A stretch of 64,000 bases of DNA from Sphagnum compactum (GCA_965153455.1 OZ234493.1:17102213-17166212), one strand, 5' to 3'; counted from the first letter of the stretch, positions 32,867-44,892 are shown. Program-made: numbers and translations. The notes: a model not told the origin generated them from the letters alone.

Positions 32867-35472
32867 TTAGATTAAGATGATATTTTGTTTAGTCTTAAAT
32901 TCATAGGGGCAGGCCTGATTTTTATCATCTAAGTTACCCCACACGGATAAAATGAATGGCCAAAATGCACTAAAAATCCCAGAACTCTTGAGCCTTTTGT
33001 AGGCCCCATCATCTCCTTGCTTCACATAGTCCAAAACATTGTGCTCAGATAAAAAATTGCACTTCCAGGATGCTTCTCTTTCCGAAGAGCTCCACACATA
33101 CCCAGGTACACAATTGGCAATCGTCACCTCAGACGTACTTGCATGTGTTGTTGAATCTCCGAAAGTGTTTGTCTGATTTCGACCTCCTTGAATAGTACCC
33201 CCAAGAGTCACCATGTGCATAGGATTAACTGTTACTTCTCCAGTAATTTGGCCACACTTTTGTTTGGCACAAGATTCTGATTTACCATGTGTCAAATTCA
33301 CTCCATTTTTTAGCTTTAGAATTGGGGAATGCTAGTGGACTCCGAAGCCATGCAGCCGCTGATCCATCACTCCTCTCTCCAATACAACTCAAGGAAATTG
33401 TGCTATCATCTTGGTAATACCCAAGGTATCCTCCATCCTTCGATTCTGGTGCACTGTCCCCAAGGTTGCAATGTGTACAAGTTTCGATCGTCATCTTCCT
33501 GATTGTGTCACCTTGAAGCAACTCAAATTTGAACTCCAACACAGCGGAGATTGATGCATCTTTGATTCGATCATCAAGCTGTGATTCAGCCATATTCTGT
33601 TGGTTGAAAATCTTTTCAGGGAGTAGATAGACAGTTACAATCAAGGTCTTGCCCTTCTTTCGGTCTTTTGTAACATTAGATAAAAGATCACACAGATTTG
33701 CAATAGCCCCAAAATTATCCACAGCATCATCTCCAGCTTGATTATTGGATGAGGATGCTTTGAATTGAAAGCTAGTTGTGGGTCCCCAAATTCCCCACAA
33801 AGAGCGAGCTCCACTGTTTCTAGATTCAAATCCTACATGTTGCTTGCAATTCCAAGCCATGTAATGTGCCAGCTCCCATATGAGGGGATAGAATGCAACA
33901 TCTTTTCGCTTCTCTTCAACAAAAAATGCATTTGCTCCGCCATGCTCATGATGAGGGCCCTGTGGACATACACCAACCCCAAACTTCTTTGATGCTTCCT
34001 CTGCTGTTAAGCTGTAAATGTTGCGCCCTTCCTTTCTAATGTTTGCAAAGGTTGGAAGACAAGACAAGACGACAGATGTCTATGTTTTTCTTCGAATCAA
34101 CAAAATGCATGAGCAAGGTTGTAGGAGTGGGATTGGAGTGGGCAAAGGTGGTCATCTACATGCAATGTGATAGTGTCAACGTTGTGTTTATAAGTGAAAC
34201 TGCATGGCAAAACTCATGAAACGAAGTGCAAGAAGATGTTCTAATATTTGCAAGGTCAATACTCAACACTCCATCTTTTTTCACTTCGTTCCATGAGTTT
34301 TGCCATGCAATTTCACTTATAGACAGAACGTTAACACTGGCACATTACATGCATACGACCACCTTTGCCCACTCCAATCCCATTCCTACAACTTTGCTCA
34401 TGCATTTTGCTGAATCGAAGAAAAACTCATAGGCATCTGCCGTCTTGTCTTGTCTTGTCTTCCAACCACCTTGATTGAGTTTCCTCCATTCTGTGAATCT
34501 AGAACTTGTTGGGAACTCATAATAACCTTGTCACATACTTCAATGATTCTCAAGACCATGCTATGTTCTGCAAACTTAGAAGTTGCTTGGCTTTGCAAGG
34601 TACCAACACCGACATCTCCACCACCTCCCCCTCCTCCTTCTTTAGGACCCTTCTGTTTTTTCGCCTCCCCTTTTGACTCCTGACAAATTACAAAAACCCA
34701 CATTTCTGTTAAGGCAACACCAAGATACCTCCCATTTCCTGGAAAGATTGTACTCCTTCACCTTGATCTACCTGATCTACGGCCTATGTACCAGACAGAA
34801 AGGCAATCTCCCTATGACTTGAGGGATCCCATTCAGATCCCACAGCTGGAGAATGGAATGCATTGAACTGGGATATGGCAACAATTGCAGATCTAACAGT
34901 TGCAGAACTACATGCCTTTGTGTTTGACTGCTAGGTAAAATCATGCTATAACATAGATATTCAAATCCAGTTGCAATTAGAATGCATCAAGTTGAAACCT
35001 GAAACCAATCAAGACTCAACAACATGCAAACTACTTGAGTGGGGGTAGGCCCTGGTTGTTCTCCATGAAAACAGATAATGACAGAACATTGCAACCAATT
35101 GTCAGTAGCTGAGGCTATGAATGTTGAACTTGCTATTGGTGAGTGATGGAAATCTACCTCCTTCTTTGTGTCTTTAATGCCCTCCTTCTTCTCTTCTTTC
35201 TTCTCCTCATTTTTCTCCTCTTTCTTCTCCTCCGTTTTGCCTCCCTTCTTTGGCCCCTCTGCCCAGAACTCAGTGCGCTTTGCAGTTTTGGCAGGCTGGT
35301 CGAGAAAAGATCTAGCATTCCCCATAATCTCTAGACAATCTCCCCTTGCAGATTCAAAAGGCCCTCTGTTACCAAAAGTTTGATAATCAGTGACCTGGTC
35401 ACCCCCTTTAGTACTTGACTTCACTACCTTGATGATAGATGACTGATTGCATACCACGTTCAAAGCAGCCAT
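32867..35472 (-). CDS. Unrecognised three-exon gene with one frameshift
   Basis: Exon 1, 35472-35158, starts MAALNVVCNQSS and ends in a K/E-rich helix (about residues 75-105, KKEEKNEEKKEEK). Its GAG/GTAGAT donor joins in phase to exon 2, 34679-34470 (TTTGTCAG acceptor; ESKGEAKKQKGPKEGG, then a polyglycine run and a helical segment KFAEHSMVLRIIEVCDKV). Exon 2 ends at an AAG/GTGGTT donor. Exon 3, about 34031-32867, joins in phase at EGRNIYSLTAEEASKKFG and encodes about 390 residues, rich in beta-strand patterns, with Cys/His (ETCTHC) and a C-terminal CPYEFKT. It is broken by a one-base frameshift in an A run at about 33307-33312. Total about 560 codons. No signal peptide or membrane segment. 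I do not recognise the family; the frameshift may be a real mutation or an assembly error in the homopolymer. Confidence 0.6.
34050..34467. repeat. Foldback (MITE-like) sequence filling intron 2
   Basis: GGTTGGAAGACAAGACAAGAC at 34050 onward is the reverse complement of the right end (GTCTTGTCTTCCAACC, ending 34467). Pairing continues inward through CTTCGAATCA, GCATGAGCAAGGTTGTAGGA and AGTGGGCAAAGGTGGTC on the left, and matching segments at about 34345-34440. Further pairing (AAACTCATG-AACGAAGTG) continues to near the centre at about 34270. No clear target duplication. It lies almost exactly between the donor and acceptor of the surrounding gene's second intron. Confidence 0.85.
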
Positions 35473-35534
35473 GAAGCTGAGTACCAGACAAAGGGCTCAA
35501 TGCTCCAAATTTTGTACCACAAATCCACGATATT

Positions 35535-36040
35535 GCAGAGAACTCTCCTTAACAACAATCTAAAGGTAATATGACAATGAGTGCAGTCATAACCCTATGG
35601 GAGTTGCTCACAAAGCGACAGTCCCATCACCTTCTTCATGGAGAGCAGTGATGAGCTGTTGCCATGACTAATCCACTGACATCATCAGCTCTGAATGGTG
35701 GGTGTAGATAGGCACACAATAATCCACCCACAACTTCAGGCAAACCGTTATGCTTTATACACATGTACATTCATGACTCCAACTGATCGTCTTCCAGTTT
35801 TGAAATGAAACTGGAACTTCATATCTTTGAAATCGTAGAGAAAATCTCCAGAACAACAATTCGAAGGTAACATGACAACAAGCGCAGTCATAACCTTATG
35901 AGAGTTGCTCACAAACCATCAGACCATCACCTCCACCACAAACAGCAGCAACAAGCTGCCATGCCTACACATCGACTTGGTCAGCTTGGAGCTGTTCGAG
36001 TCAGCGGGTGTAGATATGCACGTACTAATCCACACAAAAT
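35535..36040. repeat. Direct duplication, about 200 bp, offset 301 bp
   Basis: 35535-35735 and 35837-36040 share AACAACAATC(T/A), GGTAA(T/C)ATGACAA, GCAGTCATAACC(C/T)TATG, GAGTTGCTCACAAA, CAGCA(A)...AAGCTG and GGGTGTAGATA...AATCCAC(C/A)CA in order. The copies are diverged. They lie immediately 5' of the unrecognised gene's start (minus sense), so they form part of its upstream region. Confidence 0.65.
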
Positions 36041-36492
36041 CTGGTACTGCAATTGAACACCGAAAATGCGAGGAGAATTCAGCCTGGCAGAGGCCAACAA
36101 TCCAAGGACAAATGAAAGAGGAGTGACAGCTTCAAGGACAAGCTTCCACCTGAGATTCCGATAGTCCCTGACCATCGCAAGATCAAAAGCAGCACTAAGT
36201 GCATGTGAGGTCTCTCTTCAAGAAAGCTTTGTGCTTGCCAGAGTTCTTATCTGAAGATTAAGTTGATCTTTCTACCAAGATAAGATGCTTCAGAGAATGC
36301 TACCCTGTACACAACCTATCCATCAAGCTCCCTATCATGATATCTTCAACACATTATAGGAGAAGCAATATATTTTGTTAGAGAGACACTGGAAGAGGCA
36401 GTGAGGTCATCTAGAAAATATGTTTTGGACTCGAAAGTTTCCATTGATGGATGTCACACGAGAATTGCAAGGGGGTTGTGAAGGTGAAAAAC

Positions 36493-36568
36493 CTGGGATT
36501 CTTTTCACTGTACTTCCACAGCCCTCGCAGTGCATCCTCACTCTCAGCACCACTGCCTTTACATCATT
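36493..36568 (-). CDS. Exon of a heavy-metal-associated (HMA) domain protein (partial)
   Basis: After a TTGCAG acceptor the exon encodes NDVKAVVLRVRMHCEGCGST followed by VKRIP, then a CAG/GTTTTT donor. 'VVLRVRMHCEGC' with the CxxC metal-binding pair is the first strand and loop of the HMA fold in plant heavy-metal-associated (iso)prenylated or plant proteins (HIPP/HPP), which bind copper, zinc or cadmium or act as protein-binding modules. Only about 25 of the usual 65 domain residues lie here; the rest would be on later exons not identified. Upstream (minus sense) DNA to about 38.2 kb is CT-rich and leader-like. The K/E-rich first exon of the neighbouring unrecognised gene recalls HIPP linkers, but the two are not demonstrably joined. 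Confidence 0.65.
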
Positions 36569-36599
36569 CTGCAACAGCTTGATAAACAAGAGACAATTA

Positions 36600-38290
36600 G
36601 AAAGAAAGAACGAAAGAGAAAAAAAAAACTCGTGTGCTTGACAACCAATCAATGACAGCACCAATTCTATCAAGGAAAACAAAGATGTCCCCTGTTCATG
36701 CAGACGGATGGCGTCTCAGAAAAAACAAACAACCACAAAAAAAAGCATCATCATCAGTATCATTAAGGTACTTGTGCATTGGAAGTTCAGTTTGATTCCA
36801 CAGAGTATCTCACAAGGGAAGAACAAATTCTGTCATTTTGATTGATTGATCTCACAACACAAAAACCAGAATATAGAAGAAGCTTTCAATTCAATTGAAG
36901 GCTGTAAGCCAAGGATTGCAACTCACTGGATTTGCAATTGTGGAAGGGACATGCATACAAGAGCAGATAAGCACATATATGATGAAAGATCAAAGTGGAA
37001 AGAGACGGAACTCGTGATCAACAAAGCACCAAAACCCTTTTTTCAAAAGCACACAATCTATTGCTATCAGAGATGAGAACCTTGACAGAACTAGGATCGT
37101 TGCTGCTGAATCTGAAGAAATGGGATTCAAAACTCGTGTGAAAAACTGATTTATGAGGACAATTGAACAAAAATTCTCTTACTCTCTCTGTGTCTCTCTT
37201 CTCATCCATAGAAAAATTCATGCTCCAAAAAAGCATAATCAACTTTGTTCTCAAGAATAATAAAAAAACATCCCCTCTTGAAAAACCCATCTGTGTTTGT
37301 CTCCAATCCTGGTCCGACTTTCTCTGGGGATTGCAGGCAGGATGTAACTTCTGAAACACGTTCAAGGTACAAAGTCTAAAGAAGAACAAGAGAACAAAAA
37401 GAAAATAAGATACTGGGGCTTTTCATTCCAAATAGAGCAAAATACAGAGCTTGACCGATCCTTCTTCGACTTGTTCTTGTTCTTGCTTTTTGTTCTAAGT
37501 ATCAGATCAAAACACATGCTTTTTTTTTTCATCGTGTAAAATCCACAACAACCCGAACAAAAAGAAAGAGAGCGCTTCAAGTTCAACGACAGACAGACAG
37601 AGATCCCCACCTCAGGCGTTGTGTCTGATGGTTTATGGCCAGCAACAAAACTGGTGGAGGAAGAAGCTCAACAGCTTGCTCAACAGTTTGTTTGCTCAAC
37701 AGACATTTCAAAATGTTGAGGAAATCCTTTCCAGTTGCACCAACAGCAGCAACAGCAGCCAGCACTAAAACAACAGCAGTTGGAGCTCAAAACTGAAGAA
37801 ACATAGGTACCTTACCCACCAATCCAGCTCCCCACACAACAGCAAAACCCCCCAAAAGGCCCAAAAAAAAAAGAGAGAGAAAGAAAGAAGGATGCAACCT
37901 TTAGAAGAGAAACTGAAGCTTCAAAGATCCCACAAAGACAAACCTCCTCTAGTTTCTCACAAGCTTCCCAAGAAGAACACAGAAATCTCTTCTTTCTCAC
38001 ATAATCAAAGGGAAGAAGGAGATGAAGAAGAAGATGATGATGATGGATGTGCAAGAAAGGAAGAAAGCCAAGTCTCATTTTGTCCGAAGTTGCAGCCTCC
38101 CCCAACAACAACAAGAGCAACAACGGCAAAAACAAATCAAATCACTGTTCACTCGACTAGATGAAACGTTCTCATTCCAGAAGACTTTCTTTGGTTTCCT
38201 TTTTGTCCCATATTCCTTGCCTTGGCATGGCTCCCCTATACGCGCTCATCTCATTGTATCTCAGGCAAGGTTTTTCAATAATTAATTAAT
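36600..38290. other. CT/GA-rich leader-like region upstream of the HMA exon
   Basis: On the minus strand this stretch is pyrimidine-rich (for example the TCATCATCATCTTCTTCTTC complement at about 38018-38043), as in plant 5' leaders and promoters. Frames on both strands (37892-38164 plus; 38135-37812 minus) are low-complexity. I find no supported exon but the 5' exon of the HMA gene may lie here. Confidence 0.35.
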
Positions 38291-39384
38291 TTAAAAATAA
38301 AATTTAAAACCTTTTTTTTTCTTTCATTTCAATTTTGTGATATGAAAAATTTGGTGAACTTGTTCTCCCCCCCCCCCCCAAGAGTTGAATTTACATTAAA
38401 AGAACACAAAAAATTCCAAACATTTCTCAAAAAAATGATGAAATTTGTAGGAGAGACAAATGCTGCCTCTCAAGACTCTCATCACTCTCAATATGTAATA
38501 CCATATGTGTAATATATACTAGTTTTTAATTATTTCTTTCTTCACAAACTGAGGTAAGAGAAGTTTGGGGAAAGCTGTTCCCATGCTCTTCTGATACAGG
38601 TACTTCCTAATATAGGGATTTTATTTTTTATTTTCTTCAAAAAAATAATTCTTTGGTGTTCATGGCTTTTGGAGGGTCTTTTATTAGTCGGGGGGAAGGA
38701 GCTATATAAGGCATTTGACACTACATTTATTTGAAATACTTATTACAATTAGTTTGGTAGTTATTTCATTTGTTTTCTTTCTTCTCCAATCTTTGGTTTA
38801 GTTGCAATTATAAATTGTCATGCATATGACAAATAATGTAATTTAAAGTGTACCAAAGGCTAAACAAAAGCAATGTAAATATCATGCAACTGCCTCATGT
38901 ACTTTACACTTTTATTCACATATGCACAAATGTCATCATGTGTTTATTCTTCTTTAATTTACTCCTCCACATGATCTTGCAAAATTATGACAATGCTTTT
39001 TCAAACGTTTCCTCTAAAATAAGGTGTGATCAAAATTGTTGCAAGAATCTACCCAAAAATAATTTGTGGGTTTAAGGTCTTGGAAATTGCACATTTTATT
39101 TGCATAATCCAGATGTCCAAATTGCAAATTCTACATCCAAAATGAGAAAAAGTTCAATCTGTGTGAAAATTGCTTAAAAACACGAGGAACACATGAAATG
39201 GCCATTGCTATGTAATTATATGGAAAGACCAGTAGTCCAAGGGTAGATTCCAGAAGTGGAACAGAATTATCTTTTCTTCCCAAAAGTCTATTTGTAGGGA
39301 GAACAAGCAACTAAAGTCATTTACACATGGAATGCACCCAAAAGGTACTTTCTGCCACCTAGTTTTGAGAACTCCCCAACTGAC
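38291..39384. other. Spacer
   Basis: AT-rich, with a 13-base C run near 38367-38379. No gene. Confidence 0.5.
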
Positions 39385-39387
39385 TTA

Positions 39388-39599
39388 CGGTGCATTCACC
39401 CTTGATGTTAAGTCAACATTAAATGAAATTTACGTGGCATCCTTGGTGGCACCCAATGTTAAATGGCCGACACCTTAATGTTATGTGAATGTCAACTTAA
39501 CATAAAATGTTGATGGGAAGTAGGTGTAAGTCCTAAATGACTAGCATGGTGTTAGGGGACTGAACACTAGAGTCCCTAACCCCAAGTGTGAATGCACCT
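39388..39599 (+). mobile_element. Tourist/PIF-Harbinger-like MITE, copy 1 (212 bp)
   Basis: Terminal inverted repeats: left CGGTGCATTCACCCTTGATG, right end (reverse complement) AGGTGCATTCACACTTGGGG. TTA flanks both sides (39385-39387 and 39600-39602), as expected for a TTA/TWA target duplication. There is no coding capacity. The interior contains GTGGCACCCAATGTTAA and CATAAAATGTTGATG blocks shared with copy 2. Confidence 0.85.
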
Positions 39600-39602
39600 T
39601 TA

Positions 39603-40348
39603 GCCACCAAAATCCTAGGCAGATTTCCCACTTGTTCAAATAATTTTGAAATTGGTCATAGTTGTTGTTAGCCTAGTTGTCTTGGTTTCGTATCATGAAA
39701 AAGTTGATTTTAAAGCTGGATATAAGCTACCCTATCTGCAAGGCATTAGATCTTTAATACACCCTCAACACCCATACGCCCAGGTCCTATATTCGCATTA
39801 GGTTGATCCCAACTGTAGTAGATATTGGGGCTTAGGATTCACATTGCTTGTGTCACACCAAACCTCTCCTCACAAGCCTCTCATGAGGTACAAGCAAACT
39901 CAGGGTTGAGCTTCTTAGTCAGGTGCATCCACGAATATACACCCATGCGCCCCTTTCCTTCAGTAAAACTTGGTAAAAAATGATGACAAATAGTTTTAGA
40001 AACAAACCATGTAGTCAATGAGAAGGCTCAACATGCACTCAGGAGGGTTTGATGTTTTTCTTTTGAGTTTTGAAAGGGGGAAGATGAGGGATTTTTTTGT
40101 TTTTCATTGTTCCGAATGTGTTCCTCATGCTGTTCCCAATAGCAGCACATTATTATCCCATATGCTTTGGCCAAAGTTGGACTTTCAAACCCCTGGGGCT
40201 TTACTGCACACAACAATCAATATCAATATCTAGGTTCATACATGCCATGTACATGCATTGACATTCCATTATTGACATCTGTTTTGCAAGAGCACCTATT
40301 GAGTACATAATCATACCGTAATTGGCTTCTCTGTCCTATTAGGCACTC
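39603..40348. other. Spacer between the two MITEs
   Basis: No supported gene; frame 40018-40233 lacks family features. Confidence 0.5.
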
Positions 40349-40351
40349 CTA

Positions 40352-40565
40352 AGGTACATTCACACTTGGTGTTAAGGACTCTAGTATCAAGTCCCCTAAC
40401 ACCAAGCTAGTCATTTAGGACCTGAACCCATTTATCATGAAGATTTTATGTTAAGTTAACATTCACTTGATATTAAACAATCACCCATTTTAACATTGGG
40501 TGCCACCTAAGATGCCACCTAGATTTTCACTTAACACCGACTTAACATTAGGTGTGAATGCACCT
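40352..40565 (-). mobile_element. Tourist/PIF-Harbinger-like MITE, copy 2 (214 bp), inverted relative to copy 1
   Basis: Ends AGGTACATTCACACTTGGTG (left) and CATTAGGTGTGAATGCACCT (right). Flanks are CTA (40349-40351) and TTA (40566-40568), a target duplication with one change. Internal blocks (ACTAGTCATTTAGGA-like, ATTTTATGTTAAGTTAACAT, CATTGGGTGCCACC) are the reverse complement of those in copy 1. Confidence 0.85.
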
Positions 40566-40569
40566 TTAC

Positions 40570-43500
40570 AAGCATTTTCCTCTGTGGGACAGGTAACCAT
40601 TTCTTGGCTCTACTTTTGGTGGAGTGGGTGTTTGTTTTAATGTGATCAATCAAGGACTAAGAAGGCACTTGAAACATGAATCACTAGTGACAAAACTGCT
40701 TACATTTTGGAATAGGCCCTTGAAAAACTTGTTGCCATTAGCGGTATGACAACTTACCGTATTGTGCTTGTTGCATGCTACGTAAAATGGTCATTTGTTC
40801 CATAGTTCAAAATTTTATGATCCTCAATATACAATATCAAAATCAATTATGACATTTAGAAAATAATATATACATATTAGTGTGAATGCAAACTAGCAAT
40901 AAGAACAACCCAACAATTCAAACTCCCTAGAAAGCAAGAGGAGGAAAGCCTGATACATTTTACTTCAAATTCCATGGCAAGATGAGTGACAACCAGCAAT
41001 TTGGGGGTATTTGATACATGAAGTGTATGGTCTTTGGCTTGTCTACCCTAAAGCTAATTTTTTCTCACAAAATAGTCATATTTCTTGTATTGGATAAAAT
41101 TTTGACCACCCACCAGACTAGTAGTAGGGTATCATCCAAAAACATTTGGAAATGCTATACCAATCCAATATGCGTATATTTTCGGTATTGGTACTAGATT
41201 ATATAAGATTTCATGATGATATAAGGTCGAAGCACTTAATAAGGTTAGTGCATTTTAAACTGCACTCTACTTTTTCCCCTATAATTATTCAAATATATTC
41301 AGAATTAGAGATTGTAGTAGTGAGCGGTTTAGGAATGTCTTAAAGCCACACAATATGGGTGAAGTTGTCATTTAAAAAATAGAATCCCCTTGTTTAGGAT
41401 GATTTCAATTATAACTTAAGATGATAACTTCTCTATTTAGGGTGCACTTGTAAGCTGTTAAAACTGGGTACCCAATTTTTTAATGGCTGGCTTTTTCCCC
41501 TCCTCCAAATGCTTTTCGAATGGAACTCCTTTAAGCTCTCAAGGCCACAATTTGGCCATATTGAAAATTGTTGGACCACGTTAGTTTCCTCCTTTGAAGA
41601 TTTTGGGTATTAAACCCACCATTCAAAAGGCTGTTTACTCCAGTATTGAAAGGTTTTGAAAAATAATGTTGGGTTAACTCCCAACTTTGGTGACACCCTT
41701 ATTTTCTAAGGTAAAAATAAATTGACGACACAATGTGTCACAAGTTTAAAAAATCCTTAGTCCAGTTATTAGCAAAGTAACCCTAGCCAACCATAAATGC
41801 TGAAGCAGCACATGAAATAATTGGTAGCAAGGGAAATTATCAAGCCAAGGATGACATTTTATTTTAGTACAACTGCTTTCTAACACCTCCATAAAATCAT
41901 TTAGGGCAAATTTTAGGCGATATACTTTGATTTTTTTCTTAATATTTTATTTCAAAAAAAGAGAAGGGAATAAATTTTTAGTGCCAAGTTTGTCAGTAAA
42001 AAAAGACCCATCCACTCACCAATTAGGAAGCCCTTAAGATTTGTTTTCAAAACACCATAACTAATTGAAAATAAGTTTAAAAATCTAACTTTAACTTGGG
42101 TTGAGTTTCAAATTGTGTTGTCTCTAAGGGGAAAAAAAGTGTAAAAGAAAATTTGAAGTCTGATTTTTTCAGACTGCATATTCTGATAATTCTAGGCGCC
42201 TCTACCTTATCAGCAACTTAATAATGCTACCAAGTTTTCATGAATATATTAATTCTAACTAACTACCACATGTGAATGGAAAAATACTCTCACCCATGTC
42301 CTTGAGAGAATTGACCTGATTTTTAAAAATATATTTTAAATTTGCAATAACTAATAAGGGTATTTGATTTTTTAAAAATCTACTCAAGCTGGTTCTCAAA
42401 CAAGGCAGTTTCCACAAATGTGATAACAATTGATTGTCATATCTAGTTTTCACAATTTGGATCTCAAATTTATATTCTTTTTTTATTAAAAATTTCAGTT
42501 AAAAATTCACAAGGGGAAATAAAAACATTGAACATGTCTAAAGAATGATTAAAATGTTATACAATTTTTTAAAATAAAAAACTATATTTCCAAGAGCTCA
42601 ATGATTTCAAATGTTTTTTCAACTTTCTTTAACTTCTCTAAGTTTGCGTAAGTTTCAATTAACTCCATTAAATTAAAAAAGGGTTTACAACCTATTTGAA
42701 GGTCATTAAGCCAATTGTTGTGGACAAAATTTAATTTATCTAAATTATTTGATTGCAAACAACATTTCTTAAGATTAGTAAGTATTCATGTTAAAGAAAA
42801 AAATCTTTCAATCTCAATTTGTGAACCAACAATTCACTTAAATCTAATAAAAATAAATTCAATTGTCTGAAACATAGCTTCATGTTTCTTTTATCATTGA
42901 AAAGGACATTTCACATCCCTTTGAAACCTCTTGAAAATCAAAAGTTCTTTGTTAACAACCTCCTTTGTAGGTTCATTTGTGCTCACTGTCATTTCAAAAA
43001 TGTGCAATTTATTTCAATCTTCATCAACACCTTGGTCAACAATGGCATTTTTAGATAAGGGGTGCAAATGATGGTAGCATTTTCACAACATAAGATATAA
43101 AGTTTTTCTATCATATTTTTCAAAATGCCCTTGCTCAAGGCCAATAAATGAAAACCCTAAATGTAAGTTTTTGAATTTAGAATACAACACAAAAAACATG
43201 TTATGATTCTTCTTTTTTTCATACTTTCTCAAGAAAAAAAGAAAAAAATCTAAAATGCCATAAACTTTTCTTTTAACGTTAATGGCCCAAGAACTTAACT
43301 CAAAGGCAACAATGAACTCCTCTCCCATAAAATTATCAAAAGATCTTGAGATTCAAAATCCTTCTCTCAATTTCAAATAAATGGAAATGGTAGAAATTAA
43401 AACATCACTTAATAGACAATGACCTTTAGATTGATTAAAAACACAAGTAGACACAACAAGGGAAAGGACATCAACAATGAAATATATGCCATCTCAAAGG

Positions 43501-44459
43501 AAGAGGCCTTCCTATTATCATCCTAACAATAGTTTGCCTATTATAATAATAAATAACTATATTTGAAATTACAACGCCTTTTAAAAAAAGAAAAATTTTC
43601 TTGCAAATATGCAAAAGAAAAAACAATTTGTTGGAACTCCTACTAATTGAAACTAAATATAAAAACTACAACATATATATTTTTCATTGCAATAACATAT
43701 ATATATAAATAACATTATCTTCACTACTGTTTCAACTTCTTTGAGATCAAACTAAATTCAACACATGTTTTGGTCCACTCTTACCAACCTTAAATCCTAA
43801 AATTTTTGTTGGCCAAATCATTGTGTTGTTTTTCCCTTTTGTGCTTATTATTCCCCTAGTTTTACATTGTCCTTCAAATTGTAGTTTTGTTGGAAGTAAA
43901 AGTTAGTGATAATAAAGTTTTAATAAAAACTTTTGCATTTCAAATATGTTTGTTTGATTTTGTCCATTTTTTTCCCTCTTATATTGAAAATAATGTGTGA
44001 ATAATATGTTTAGATTTGTTTGTGCAAGAATAACTTTCAAATTGAAAATGTTACTTACAACCTTAACTTTTATCTTTTATTGTTAAAGCAATTTGACACG
44101 TTGCCACATGGAATTTGTGGCTCGTTTCCATTTGCCCTGTTTTCTCTCATAGCATACAAAAAGCCAGCCAACTAGCACAGCCCTCCCACTACACCTGCGG
44201 CCGCAAATTGCACTCTGAAATAGTAATATACCATAGTATTCTTCTTCCACCATGCTTTGCTTGTATTAGAGTGAGGATGCTCAGTGAAAAACAATCTACT
44301 TACCAGTTTCTTTGGAGGTCTTCAGCTTTTTGGGCATTTGTTATGCAGAGGACAAATGAACGGATCCAATGCGCAGTGGGGAAGGGATCAAGTGAGTGAA
44401 TCAAGCAAAAGAATCATTGCACTTTCCTTGAAGTTATAAAACTCAAGTGCAACTAACCA
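40570..44459. other. AT-rich spacer
   Basis: No supported gene. Short frames (for example 43083-43328 minus, 44115-44399 plus) show no family features. ATATAT-rich patches lie near 43670-43705. Confidence 0.5.
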
Positions 44460-44892
44460 GCACATGAGAACTTATTCCAAATGCACAAAGACATGAACTT
44501 GGTTTTTGAGATTAGCGTCTTGGGAAGTGGACCAATAGTACTTTACTTTGGTAGCTTCTGCAAAAATTGTATTATTTTCAAAAATGTTGAGAATTTCCCA
44601 ATTTTTTTTCTTTCAAGAAACACAAATCTGTGCGCAAAAGTAGAGAATATTTTAGAGTATCCTAGATTTATTTATTTATTTATTTGACACTGAGATGTTG
44701 AACTTAACCTATAACTATGGTAACAAACATGATTGCAGTTTTGGCATTCTGGGAATGGAAACCATGCATTTTCACCCCAATATGAAAACATGGGAACAAA
44801 TGGGAACAGGGTTTTCATGCCTCAAATAAAAGGATGGAATACTTTAGCCTAGGGTCAGTTTCGTAATTAAATAATCTTTAAAATAGTGAAAT
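44460..44892 (+). repeat. Dispersed repeat, copy 2 (about 430 bp)
   Basis: Partner of 21588-22010, in the same orientation, from GCACATGAGAACTTATT to TTTAAAATAGTGAAAT. An ATTTATTTATTTATTTG expansion distinguishes it. It ends within about 40 bp of the truncated end of the PPR fragment below. Confidence 0.85.

Noticed and set aside
37892-38164. Plus-strand frame with an acidic run (EEGDEEEDDDDG)
   Set aside because: Antisense of a CT-rich leader-like stretch; low complexity, no splice support.
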